Source of the DNA: Roseiarcus sp963820795 | GTDB lineage: Bacteria; Pseudomonadota; Alphaproteobacteria; Rhizobiales; Beijerinckiaceae | Direction: 5' to 3' | Length of the DNA: 64,000 nucleotides | NCBI GenBank assembly: GCA_963820795.1 | Contig: CAWGBJ010000024.1 | Span: forward strand, 124,001-188,000 | Part shown: one piece after another, positions 57,000 through 64,000 of the stretch | Layout: each line of letters starts with the position of its first letter | Numbering within the stretch: position 1 is the stretch's first letter | The notes under the pieces: generated by a model | The model's input: the letters and a program-made list of their open reading frames with translations, nothing else | Databases searched by the model: none | Told to the model about the DNA's origin: nothing | Made by a program: the position numbers and the translations under genes

Positions 57000-57947
57000 T
57001 CAGCGTGGCTGGCGCAGCCGCGGATTGGACAGAATGGCGAGGATGTCGGCGGTCATGTTCAAAAGAATGAACGTGGCGGCGAAGATCAGGCCGCAAGCCT
57101 GAACGACCGGCACGTCGTGCTTGGAGACCTCGTCCACCATGAGCTGGCCGAGGCCTGGATAGACGAACACGGTCTCGACGACGACAACGCCGACGATGAG
57201 ATAGGCGAGGTTCAGCGCAACGACCGCGATGATCGGCGCGAGGGCGTTCGGCAGCGCATGACGGACGACAATGCGGGTCTTGGTCAGGCCCTTGAGGATC
57301 GCCATTTCGATATAGGGGCTGGCCATGACCGAAAGCACGGAGGCGCGAGTCATCCGCATCATGTGCGCGATGATAACGAGGACCAGCGTCAGCATCGGCA
57401 GGAACGCGAAATAGAGCCGGTCGGGGAAGCTCATGTCCGGCGTCACATTGGCAAGCGAGGGAAACCAGCCGAGATTGACCGCGACATATTTGATCAGGAG
57501 ATACGCCAGGAAGTACTCGGGCACGGAAATCGTCATCAAAGTGAAGATGTTGACGAGCCGGTCGAAGGCGCCGCCCTGCCGGATCGCCGCCAGGAGTCCG
57601 AGACCGATGGCGAGCGGAACCGCCACGACTGCCGCATAGGCGGCCAGGAACATGGTGTTGGCGAAGCGCGGCGCGATCTCCGTCAGGACATCGCGGCCGT
57701 TGGCCAGCGAATGGCCGAAATCGCCCCGCAATGCGTGGAAAAGCCAGTCGAAGAACCGCACGATCGCTGGACGGTCGAGCCCGAGATCGAGGCGCAGCTT
57801 GGCGAGGCTTTCGGGTGTGGCGTTGTTTTGCAGGATCGCCGAAGCGAGATCGCCCGGCAGAATCTCGGTGCCGATGAAAATGAGCACGGAGGCGGCGAAG
57901 AGCGTCAGCAGGCCAAGACCGAAACGCTGGAGCACAAGTTTAAGCAC
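57000..57947 (-). CDS. ABC transporter permease, DppB type
   Basis: Inner-membrane subunit of 315 residues. The N-terminal helix (GLGLLTLFAASVLIFIGTEILPGD) is followed by LGLDRPAIVRFFDWLFHALRGDFGHSL, the standard DppB start. The EAA-like loop is YIEMAILKGLTKTRIVVRHALPNALAPII. It follows the binding-protein gene after an intergenic hairpin and precedes the DppC-type gene by 22 bp. Confidence 0.92.
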   Translation of the reverse strand: MLKLVLQRFGLGLLTLFAASVLIFIGTEILPGDLASAILQNNATPESLAKLRLDLGLDRPAIVRFFDWLFHALRGDFGHSLANGRDVLTEIAPRFANTMFLAAYAAVVAVPLAIGLGLLAAIRQGGAFDRLVNIFTLMTISVPEYFLAYLLIKYVAVNLGWFPSLANVTPDMSFPDRLYFAFLPMLTLVLVIIAHMMRMTRASVLSVMASPYIEMAILKGLTKTRIVVRHALPNALAPIIAVVALNLAYLIVGVVVVETVFVYPGLGQLMVDEVSKHDVPVVQACGLIFAATFILLNMTADILAILSNPRLRQPR

Positions 57948-57989
57948 GACGCCCGCCCTTCAACCCGATTTGCTTGGGACGCTCTCTAA

Positions 57990-58026
57990 CGACCTTCGGC
58001 TAGGCTGGCGCCTTCGCCGAAGGTCG
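57990..58026 (-). terminator. Intercistronic hairpin between binding protein and permease genes
   Basis: CGACCTTCGGC (57990-58000) and GCCGAAGGTCG (58016-58026) are perfect inverted copies around a 15-base loop, with no U-tract. Placed between a binding-protein gene and its permease, it probably protects the upstream mRNA end or partly terminates, giving more receptor than channel. Confidence 0.55.
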
Positions 58027-58116
58027 GGGATTTCGCAGAGCCGCGCGGCCCGCAGGCGCTTTTGCCTCGACCGGGTGGCCCACGCCCGCGTCTCGGGCGG
58101 CCGCGGCCGAGGTCGG

Positions 58117-59706
58117 TCAGGTCTTGATCCAGGCCTTCTCCATGATCATGCCGTTGTCCATGTCGAACCCGCCATGCGGGGTATGGCCGCCGACCTTCAC
58201 GTTATGGGCGTCGAGCCAGTCCTTGAACACCGGAATGATGGCGCCGCCCTGGTCGTGCAGCATCGCCTGCATCTCCCAGATGTAGGGCCTGCGCTTGTTT
58301 TCGTCGGTTTCGCCGCGCGCGTCGGCCAGCAGCTTCTCGAACTTCTCGTTCTTCCAGTGGGTTTCGTTCCAGGGCGCGTTGGCCGCGTAAGCGACTGAGA
58401 GCATCTGCGTCGCCGCGGCGCGACCGCCCCAGTAGCTCGAGACGAACGCGCCCTTCAGCCACACGTTGTCCCAGAAGCCGTCGGCCGGCTCCTTCTTCAG
58501 GTCGACCTTGATGCCGGCCTTGGCAGCGCTTGCTTGCAGCAGCGCGCCTTCGTCGACCGCCCCGTTGAAGGCCGCGTCGGAGGCCTGCAGCAGGATCTTC
58601 GGATCGGCGATGCCCGCCTTCTTGAAGGTGGCGGCGGCCTTCTCCGGATCGTATTTGCGCTGCGCCAGCTCCTTGTTGAAATAGGGATCGGTTGGCGGGA
58701 TCGGGTGGTCGTTGCCAAGCGTGCCGTAGCCGCTGAACAGCGCCTTCAGGATCTGCTCGCGGTCGGTCGCCTGCTTGAGCGCCAGGCGGATATCCGGGTT
58801 GTCGTACGGCGCCTTGTCGCATTGCATCGCCATCACCGCGTGCCAGCCTCCCGCCGCGCGCACGATCTGGATTTTCGGCGTCTTCGACAGAAGCGCCACC
58901 GCATTGTGGTCGACGCGGTTGATGGCATCCATCTGGCCGGAGATGAGAGCGTTCAGGCGCGCCGAGCTGTCGTTGATGACGGTGACTTCGATCGCGTCGA
59001 GATGGCCGCGCCCCGGCTTCCAATAGTCGCGGGTCTTCTTGAGCGCGATCCGAACGCCCGGATCGAATTTGTCGAGGCTGAAGGCGCCGGTCCCGACGGG
59101 TTTGGCCCAATCCTTGAATCCGTTCGGCACCATGAGGATATGATAGTCCGTCAACGAGTAGGGCAGGTCGGCGTCCGGCGCGTCGAGCGTGATCTGGATC
59201 TGATATTTGTCCAGCTTCTTGATGTCGGTGACCGATTTGAGCGCAGGGGCGCCGCCGGACTTAGTATCGCCCCGGTGCAGGTTCAGCGAGTAGATGGCGT
59301 CGTCGGCGGTGAATTCCTGGCCGTTCGAGAACTTGACGCCTTTGCGAAGATTGAAGATCCAGTCTTTGGCGCCGCCCTTCGGCTCGAAGCTCTCGGCAAG
59401 CGAGGGATGCGGTTTGCCGTCCTCGCCCCATTCGACGACGCCGTTGAAGAGGCCGTGGCCGACGTCGATCATGACGGAATCGTTGTACGAGGTGACGTCG
59501 ATGCTGTCCGTCGTGCTGCCGCCGCCGAGGCCAAGCCGCAGAAGGCCGCCGTTCTTGGGCGTCTCGGCGGCGAATGCATCGGCGCTCGCCAGCATGGTGG
59601 AGATCGCGAGGCTCGAGGCGCCGAGCGCAGCGGCGCGGCCCATGAACTCGCGCCGCGAAACGCTGCCCTTCAGCAGCCGTCCATTCCAATAATCCAGCTC
59701 ACTCAT
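58117..59706 (-). CDS. ABC transporter substrate-binding protein, Tat-exported (peptide type)
   Basis: Family 5 (SBP_bac_5) receptor, 529 residues. The Tat signal is unusually internal: about 20 residues precede SRREFMGRAAALGASSLAI, and cleavage should follow ADAFA. GLGGGSTTDSIDVTSY, LAESFEPKGGAKDWIFNLRKGVKFSNGQEFTADDAIYSL and GTGAFSLDKFDPG are the standard domain-I and III segments. Tat export implies folding, possibly with a ligand or cofactor, before transport. It is the first and most highly placed gene of its operon. Confidence 0.92.
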   Translation of the reverse strand: MSELDYWNGRLLKGSVSRREFMGRAAALGASSLAISTMLASADAFAAETPKNGGLLRLGLGGGSTTDSIDVTSYNDSVMIDVGHGLFNGVVEWGEDGKPHPSLAESFEPKGGAKDWIFNLRKGVKFSNGQEFTADDAIYSLNLHRGDTKSGGAPALKSVTDIKKLDKYQIQITLDAPDADLPYSLTDYHILMVPNGFKDWAKPVGTGAFSLDKFDPGVRIALKKTRDYWKPGRGHLDAIEVTVINDSSARLNALISGQMDAINRVDHNAVALLSKTPKIQIVRAAGGWHAVMAMQCDKAPYDNPDIRLALKQATDREQILKALFSGYGTLGNDHPIPPTDPYFNKELAQRKYDPEKAAATFKKAGIADPKILLQASDAAFNGAVDEGALLQASAAKAGIKVDLKKEPADGFWDNVWLKGAFVSSYWGGRAAATQMLSVAYAANAPWNETHWKNEKFEKLLADARGETDENKRRPYIWEMQAMLHDQGGAIIPVFKDWLDAHNVKVGGHTPHGGFDMDNGMIMEKAWIKT

Positions 59707-59783
59707 TTCTTCGATTTCCTTCCTAGTGTGCGCCCTTCCCCGGGACAACGATCCGCTGGCCTTTCGGACGGGCTGACATGGAT

Positions 59784-59814
59784 CGACTAGTCGACAGTTT
59801 TGTCGTTCTGTCAA
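59784..59814 (-). promoter_or_regulatory. Promoter with overlapping palindromes for the peptide-type importer
   Basis: On the minus strand TTGACA (59814-59809) and ACTAGT (59791-59786) are 17 bases apart, a sigma-70 spacing. The -10 hexamer is the centre of a 12-base perfect palindrome TCGACTAGTCGA (59784-59795). The spacer holds a second dyad, CGACA-AAAC-TGTCG. Repressor control of the importer is likely; no regulator gene is adjacent. The remainder of the gap to etfB (59815-60072) shows no gene. Confidence 0.55.
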
Positions 59815-60072
59815 TTGCGCTGCGGAACGCGCGACGCAAGGATTCGCCGCGGGACTGCGGCTGTTTTTGCTTTAAACTCTCTGACGGCGTTTAATTCATC
59901 GTGTTCTCGCCGCTCGGGCGCACGCGGCCTTTTGCGCTTTTGCCGCAGAAACATCGCGACGGCCCCTTCGGACAGGCTTCTTGGCCGCGTTGACTTGCGC
60001 AAGAGCGGCGATTAGGGGTTTCCGCCTTGAATTGCCGAGCATGCGCTCGATCGGTGGGAGTTGAGCTCGCCC

Positions 60073-60822
60073 ATGAAGATTCTCGTGCCCGTCAAACGGG
60101 TCGTCGATTACAACATCAAGATCCGCATCAAGGCCGACGGGTCGGGCGTCGAGCTTCAGAACGTCAAGATGTCGATGAACCCCTTCGACGAAATCGCGGT
60201 CGAGGAGGCGCTTCGCCAGAAGGAGGCGGGCAAGGCGACCGAAGTGATCGTCGTCTCGATCGGGCAGGCGCAGGCGAGCGAGACCATCCGCACAGCGCTC
60301 GCGATGGGCGCCGACCGCGGCGTTCTCGTCAAGACGGACGCGCTCGTCGAGCCGCTGGCCGTCGCCAAGATCCTCAAGGGCGTAGCGGAGGCCGAGCAGC
60401 CCGGCCTCGTCATCATGGGCAAGCAGGCGATCGACGACGACTGCAACCAAACCGGCCAGATGCTCGCCGCGCTGACCGGCTGGGGCCAGGGCACGTTCGC
60501 CTCGAAGGTCGTCGTCGGCGACGGCTCGGTCGAGGTCACCCGCGAAGTCGACGGCGGCATGCAGACGGTGTCGCTCAAGCTGCCCGCCATCGTCACCACC
60601 GACCTTCGCCTCAACGAGCCGCGCTACGCTTCGCTGCCCAATATCATGAAGGCGAAGAAGAAGCCGATCGACGAGAAGACGCCGGCGGACTACGGCGTCG
60701 ACGTGGCCCCACGGCTCAAGGTGCTGAAGACGGCCGAGCCGGGCGGCCGCAAGGCGGGGGTGAAGGTGAAGACGGTCGCCGAGCTCGTCGCCAAGCTGCA
60801 CGACGAAGCGGGAGTGATTTGA
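60073..60822 (+). CDS. etfB: Electron transfer flavoprotein beta subunit
   Basis: AMP-binding subunit of ETF, which carries electrons from acyl-CoA dehydrogenases to the quinone pool, 249 residues. MKILVPVKRVVDYNIKIRIKADGSGVE is the typical start. VEEALRQKEAG and MGADRGVLV are conserved, and the ETF beta signature covers VTREVDGGMQTVSLKLPAIVTTDLRLNEPRYAS. It is translated just ahead of etfA, with a 2-bp gap. Confidence 0.95.
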   Translation: MKILVPVKRVVDYNIKIRIKADGSGVELQNVKMSMNPFDEIAVEEALRQKEAGKATEVIVVSIGQAQASETIRTALAMGADRGVLVKTDALVEPLAVAKILKGVAEAEQPGLVIMGKQAIDDDCNQTGQMLAALTGWGQGTFASKVVVGDGSVEVTREVDGGMQTVSLKLPAIVTTDLRLNEPRYASLPNIMKAKKKPIDEKTPADYGVDVAPRLKVLKTAEPGGRKAGVKVKTVAELVAKLHDEAGVI

Positions 60823-60824
60823 TT

Positions 60825-61773
60825 ATGGCGACCCTTCTTCTGGCCGAGGTCGCTGGCGGCGCCCTGAGCGACATGACCGCACGCGCGCTGACTGCGGCGA
60901 TCGAGCTCGGCGCGCCCGTCGATGTGCTGGTCGCCGGGCAGAACGTCGCCGACGCTGCGGCGAGCGCCGCGAAGCTTTCCGGCGTCGCCAAAGTGCGCGC
61001 CGCCGATGACCCGGCTTACGCCCACGCGCTGGCCGAGCCGCTCGCCGGGCTGATCGTGTCGCTCGCGCCCGGCTACGACGCCATCGTCGCGCCCTCGACC
61101 GCCAGCGCCAAGAATGTCATGCCGCGGGTCGCCGCGCTCCTCGACGTGATGCAGGTTTCCGACATCACAAAAGTGCTCGGGCCCAAGACCTTCGAGCGGC
61201 CGATCTACGCCGGCAACGCTATCCAGACGGTCGAGTTCGAGCGATCCCAAGATGGTCGTGACCGTCCGCACCGCGGCCTTCGCCGCCACGGGTGCTGGCG
61301 GCGCTGCGGCGCCGGTCGAGCCGGTCGCGGCCGCCGCGGACCCGGGCGTGTCTGCGTTCGTCGGCGAGGCGCTCGCCAGGTCCGACCGGCCGGAACTCAC
61401 CTCTGCCCGCATCATCATCTCGGGCGGACGGGCGATGCAGAAGGCGGAGAACTTCAAGACCTATATCGAGCCGATCGCCGACAAGCTCGGGGCGGCCATG
61501 GGCGCTTCGCGCGCCGCGGTCGACGCCGGCTACGCCCCGAACGACTGGCAGGTCGGGCAGACGGGCAAGGTCGTCGCGCCCGAGCTCTACATAGCGGTCG
61601 GAATTTCAGGGGCAATCCAGCATCTCGCTGGCATGAAGGACTCGAAGATCATCGTCGCCATCAACAAGGACGAAGAGGCGCCGATCTTCCAGGTCGCCGA
61701 CTACGGTCTCGTCGCCGACCTCTACCAGGCGCTGCCAGAATTGGACGCGGAATTGGCCAAGATCGGCCGATAA
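60825..61773 (+). CDS. etfA: Electron transfer flavoprotein alpha subunit (apparent +1 frameshift)
   Basis: FAD-binding subunit of ETF. The N-terminal half (MATLLLAEVAGGALSDMTARAL to ERPIYAGNAIQTVE) and the C-terminal half (SSDPKMVVTVRTAAF onward) meet near 61235, where deletion of one T restores the frame. The FAD domain is complete: LTSARIIISGGRAMQ, VGQTGKVVAPELYIAVGISGAIQHLAGMKDSK and VAINKDEEAPIFQVADYGLVADL. The span is 3n+1. Confidence 0.92.
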
Positions 61774-61878
61774 GGTCCGCAAGTTTCGACAAAAATCAGG
61801 TGTCCGACTGGACGCCTGTCATCGCTCGTCTATGATCCCGGCCCGAGATCCGGGCGGCTCGCGGGATTGAGAAGTATC

Positions 61879-62760
61879 ATGGCACTCAAGATCGACACGG
61901 TCGGCGTCATCGGCGCAGGACAGATGGGCGCCGGGATCGCTCAGGTTGCGGCCCAGGCGGGACTGAACGTCTATATCAACGACCTGGCCGAGGAGCGGGT
62001 CAACGCGGCGCTGGCCACCATCAACGGGCAGCTGTCACGCCAGATCGCCAAGGGTCAGCTCGACGAGACGGCACGCAACTCGGTTCTGGAGCGCATCCAG
62101 TTCGCCCCGACCCTGGACAAGCTCGCGCAATGCGATCTCGTCGTCGAGGCGGCCTCCGAGAACGAGGAGGTCAAGCGCAAGATCTTCACCGCGCTGCGCA
62201 CGTTCATGAAGTCCGACGCGATTCTCGCCTCCAACACCTCGTCGATCTCGATCACCCGGCTCGCCTCGGTGACCGCCAATCCCGAGCGCTTCATCGGCAT
62301 GCATTTCATGAATCCGGTGCCGCGTATGCAGCTCGTCGAGCTCATCCGCGGCATCGCCACCAAGGACGACACCTTCGAGGCGGCGAAAGCCTTCGTTACC
62401 CGCCTCGGCAAGACGGCGACGATGTCGGAGGACTTCCCCGCCTTCATCGTCAACCGCATCCTGCTGCCGATGATCAACGAGGCCGTTTACACGCTCTACG
62501 AGGGCGTCGGCTCGGTCGACGCGATCGACACCGCCATGCGGCTCGGGGCCAACCACCCGATGGGCCCGCTGCAGCTCGCCGACTTCATCGGCCTCGACAC
62601 CTGCCTCGCCGTCATGCAGGTCCTGCACGAGGGCCTGGCCGATTCGAAGTACCGCCCCTGTCCGCTCCTGGTGAAATACGTCGAAGCCGGCTGGCTCGGC
62701 CGCAAGACGCAGCGCGGCTTCTACGACTACCGCGGCGAGCACCCGGTGCCGACGCGCTAA
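61879..62760 (+). CDS. hbd: 3-hydroxybutyryl-CoA dehydrogenase
   Basis: NAD(P)-dependent 3-hydroxyacyl-CoA dehydrogenase of 293 residues. GVIGAGQMGAGIAQVAAQAG is the Rossmann start. The catalytic His is in IGMHFMNPVPRMQLVELI with the partner Glu nearby, and NRILLPMINEA with the dimerisation domain NHPMGPLQLADFIGLDT follows. It lies 105 bp after etfA, a usual neighbour, and feeds beta-oxidation, butanoate or PHB metabolism. Confidence 0.93.
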   Translation: MALKIDTVGVIGAGQMGAGIAQVAAQAGLNVYINDLAEERVNAALATINGQLSRQIAKGQLDETARNSVLERIQFAPTLDKLAQCDLVVEAASENEEVKRKIFTALRTFMKSDAILASNTSSISITRLASVTANPERFIGMHFMNPVPRMQLVELIRGIATKDDTFEAAKAFVTRLGKTATMSEDFPAFIVNRILLPMINEAVYTLYEGVGSVDAIDTAMRLGANHPMGPLQLADFIGLDTCLAVMQVLHEGLADSKYRPCPLLVKYVEAGWLGRKTQRGFYDYRGEHPVPTR

Positions 62761-62863
62761 GGCGTATTCGGTCGTGGTTTGTTCGCGGGACACGGATGGC
62801 GCCGCCTCTGCGGGGAATCACGGTGGATAACGAGCCCGCGGATTATTCGCATCGAAGCTTCCG

Positions 62864-62925
62864 CCTAACCTAACCTAACCTAACCTAACCTAACCTAACC
62901 TAACCTAACCTGACCTAACCTAACC
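62864..62925. repeat. CCTAA pentanucleotide tandem repeat
   Basis: About 12 consecutive copies of CCTAA, all perfect except one CCTGA at 62909-62913. It lies between the 3' ends of two converging genes, 104 bp after hbd and 107 bp before the hypothetical gene, so it is not in a coding or promoter position. No other pentanucleotide array occurs in the window. Confidence 0.9.
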
Positions 62926-63031
62926 GACATTGACCGGATGCCGCGCTGAGCCCGCCCCGGGCGCTGTCGCGGCGTTGGCAACGACCATCGCGGTGAACTC
63001 CATCCGGTCCGCTGGGGGGCGGGATGAGCGT

Positions 63032-63640
63032 TCAGGCGCCCTTTCCGGGAGCCTCGGCCCGCAGCAGCGTCTCGGCCGCGGATTTGAGCGCTTCGATGAA
63101 CTCTGCCGGCGAATAATGCCGATTGGCGGTCAGTTCGCTTCGCGTCGGCGCGAGCGGGATCACGATGTCGGCGTGCGAGCGCGATTTCGATTTCAGCCAC
63201 AACGCGCGGACGCCCAACGCAGAAATCTGCAGGAGCCTCGGCTCGTAGGATCGGCCGGCAAAGTCCCCGCCGGCTTCGGCCGCCGAACGGAGCTCGTGCT
63301 CGACCGAGCGAAACCTCGAATTCACGTTGAGCCCGGAGAATTGCGGGCGCCGGCCGGCCGAGACCTCGGCCGCGACGACCTCGCCGCCGCTCGTGAACTC
63401 GTGCCGCCAAGCCGAGAGTTTCGCTTTCCCGACGCCAGCTCCGGACGCGACGTCGGCCAGCCCAAGTGCATAGACCGGATAGGACAGGCCCGGGCTGGAG
63501 AGATTTCGCGGCGACGCGAGGACGCTCGCGGCGAAACTCGGCGCGCTCTGCCGAATGCCAGCGCTGCCGACGAGCGCCGGCAACATCGCTTGCAGGGCTT
63601 CAATCGAAGGTCTGGGCGCCTCGGGTGTCTCAATCGGCAC
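63032..63640 (-). CDS. Hypothetical protein downstream of a papain-like protease
   Basis: 202 residues, not recognised. There is no signal peptide or membrane helix. The N-terminus is Pro/Ala-rich (PIETPEAPRPSIEALQAMLPALVG). A compositionally balanced middle follows (LSYPVYALGLADVASGAGVGKAKLSAWRHEF, FRSVEHELRSAAEAGGDFAG), then a C-terminal alpha/beta-looking part ending FIEALKSAAETLLRAE. It starts 15 bp after the protease gene on the same strand, so the two likely form an operon. It may be a partner, substrate or immunity-like protein, which is only a guess. Confidence 0.6.
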   Translation of the reverse strand: MPIETPEAPRPSIEALQAMLPALVGSAGIRQSAPSFAASVLASPRNLSSPGLSYPVYALGLADVASGAGVGKAKLSAWRHEFTSGGEVVAAEVSAGRRPQFSGLNVNSRFRSVEHELRSAAEAGGDFAGRSYEPRLLQISALGVRALWLKSKSRSHADIVIPLAPTRSELTANRHYSPAEFIEALKSAAETLLRAEAPGKGA

Positions 63641-63655
63641 GGCGTGTCTCCGGCG

Positions 63656-64000
63656 TCAGTGAGTGAAGTAGGTGTTGGTCCAGGTTCCGTTGCCTTGATA
63701 GGTTCCGCCGGTCAGCGTCGAGTAGCTGACCAGAGATTGGCCGTAGATCGGGTCGGTTACCCAAAGCAGGTTGGTCGGCTCGATGCCAAACACGCCAATG
63801 AAATGGCCGCCCTCCGCCGGACCACCCGATGCGGATGCAGGGCGGCGTCCCGGCGTCGACCGCCGCGGACGTGGCGGCGTAGGTCGCGGCCGAGCCCTGT
63901 TCGGACGAAAGATGACCGACAAAGGTCAGCCCCTTGTCAAGATAGCCGGTGACGTTGCAGTTCGAAGAGCTGGGGTTGTTGCAACAATCGGTTCGCCCGA
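63656..64000 (-). CDS. Papain-like cysteine protease, partial at right edge (apparent +1 frameshift)
   Basis: C-terminal half of a papain-like (C39/C70-type) cysteine peptidase; the catalytic Cys region lies beyond 64000. Reading the minus strand, DCCNNPSSSNCNVTGYLDKGL and GTPPCIRIGWSGGG are in one frame. GHFIGVFGIEPTNLLWVTDPIYGQSLVSYSTL is in the next, with one extra base near 63810. The GGGHFIGVFG His and the following VTDPIYG Asp are the remaining catalytic pair. The protein ends TNTYFTH. Many cysteines suggest an extracytoplasmic life. Confidence 0.65.

Overview
The window is GC-rich, gene-dense chromosomal DNA from an alphaproteobacterium, most likely of the order Hyphomicrobiales. This rests on a GcrA cell-cycle regulator with GANTC sites upstream, a DmeR/DmeF metal efflux pair, an argD-argF-hslO block, the nitrogen-PTS enzyme I (ptsP) beside prfA, and rhizobial-type inositol genes. 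I cannot name the genus. No rRNA, tRNA, CRISPR array, integrase or insertion sequence was found.

Layout. 1-5.2 kb: a partial glycosyltransferase, an alpha/beta hydrolase, a Gfo/Idh/MocA oxidoreductase, a TauD-type dioxygenase, the tail of a MarR regulator and a DUF6790 membrane protein. 5.3-13.2 kb: a myo-inositol catabolic locus. A minus-strand operon (SDR, iolC, a 66-residue membrane protein, iolD, iolE, iolB) diverges from iolG. 13.3-26.3 kb: a phosphate-control locus (UPF0104 protein, phoR, then pstSCAB-phoU-phoB). An arsenite-oxidation cassette (arsR, aioB, aioA, moaA) sits between phoR and pstS. 26.3-31.4 kb: gcrA, argD, argF, hslO and a prenyl diphosphate synthase. 31.4-39.7 kb: a response regulator with a PepSY protein but no kinase, a secreted serine protease, prpE, TauE, GtrA, a second acyl-CoA synthetase and a CHAD protein. 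39.7-44.5 kb: a sugar-type ABC importer with a fused ATPase-permease. 44.9-49.1 kb: two Ni/Co export modules (dmeRF and NicO-DUF1007) around a PEBP protein. 49.2-54.3 kb: an extensin-like lipoprotein, nadD, prfA and ptsP. 54.4-59.8 kb: a peptide/opine-type ABC importer. 60-62.8 kb: etfB, etfA and a 3-hydroxyacyl-CoA dehydrogenase. 62.8-64 kb: a pentanucleotide CCTAA repeat, then a hypothetical protein and a papain-like cysteine protease that runs off the right edge.

How they work together. The inositol genes cover oxidation (IolG), dehydration (IolE), ring opening (IolD), isomerisation (IolB) and phosphorylation plus a likely aldolase step (IolC-DUF2090). The Pho block takes up and senses phosphate, whose toxic analogue is arsenate. 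The cassette inside it oxidises arsenite to arsenate and supplies a cofactor-synthesis enzyme.

Data quality. Nine otherwise intact genes (iolB, iolG, the UPF0104 gene, pstS, pstC, prfA, ptsP, etfA and the right-edge protease) each carry one extra base. All nine are single-base gains, none lies in a long homopolymer, and they share no slippery motif. prfA is essential. Residual assembly insertions are the most likely cause. These genes are annotated over their full length with the break position given.
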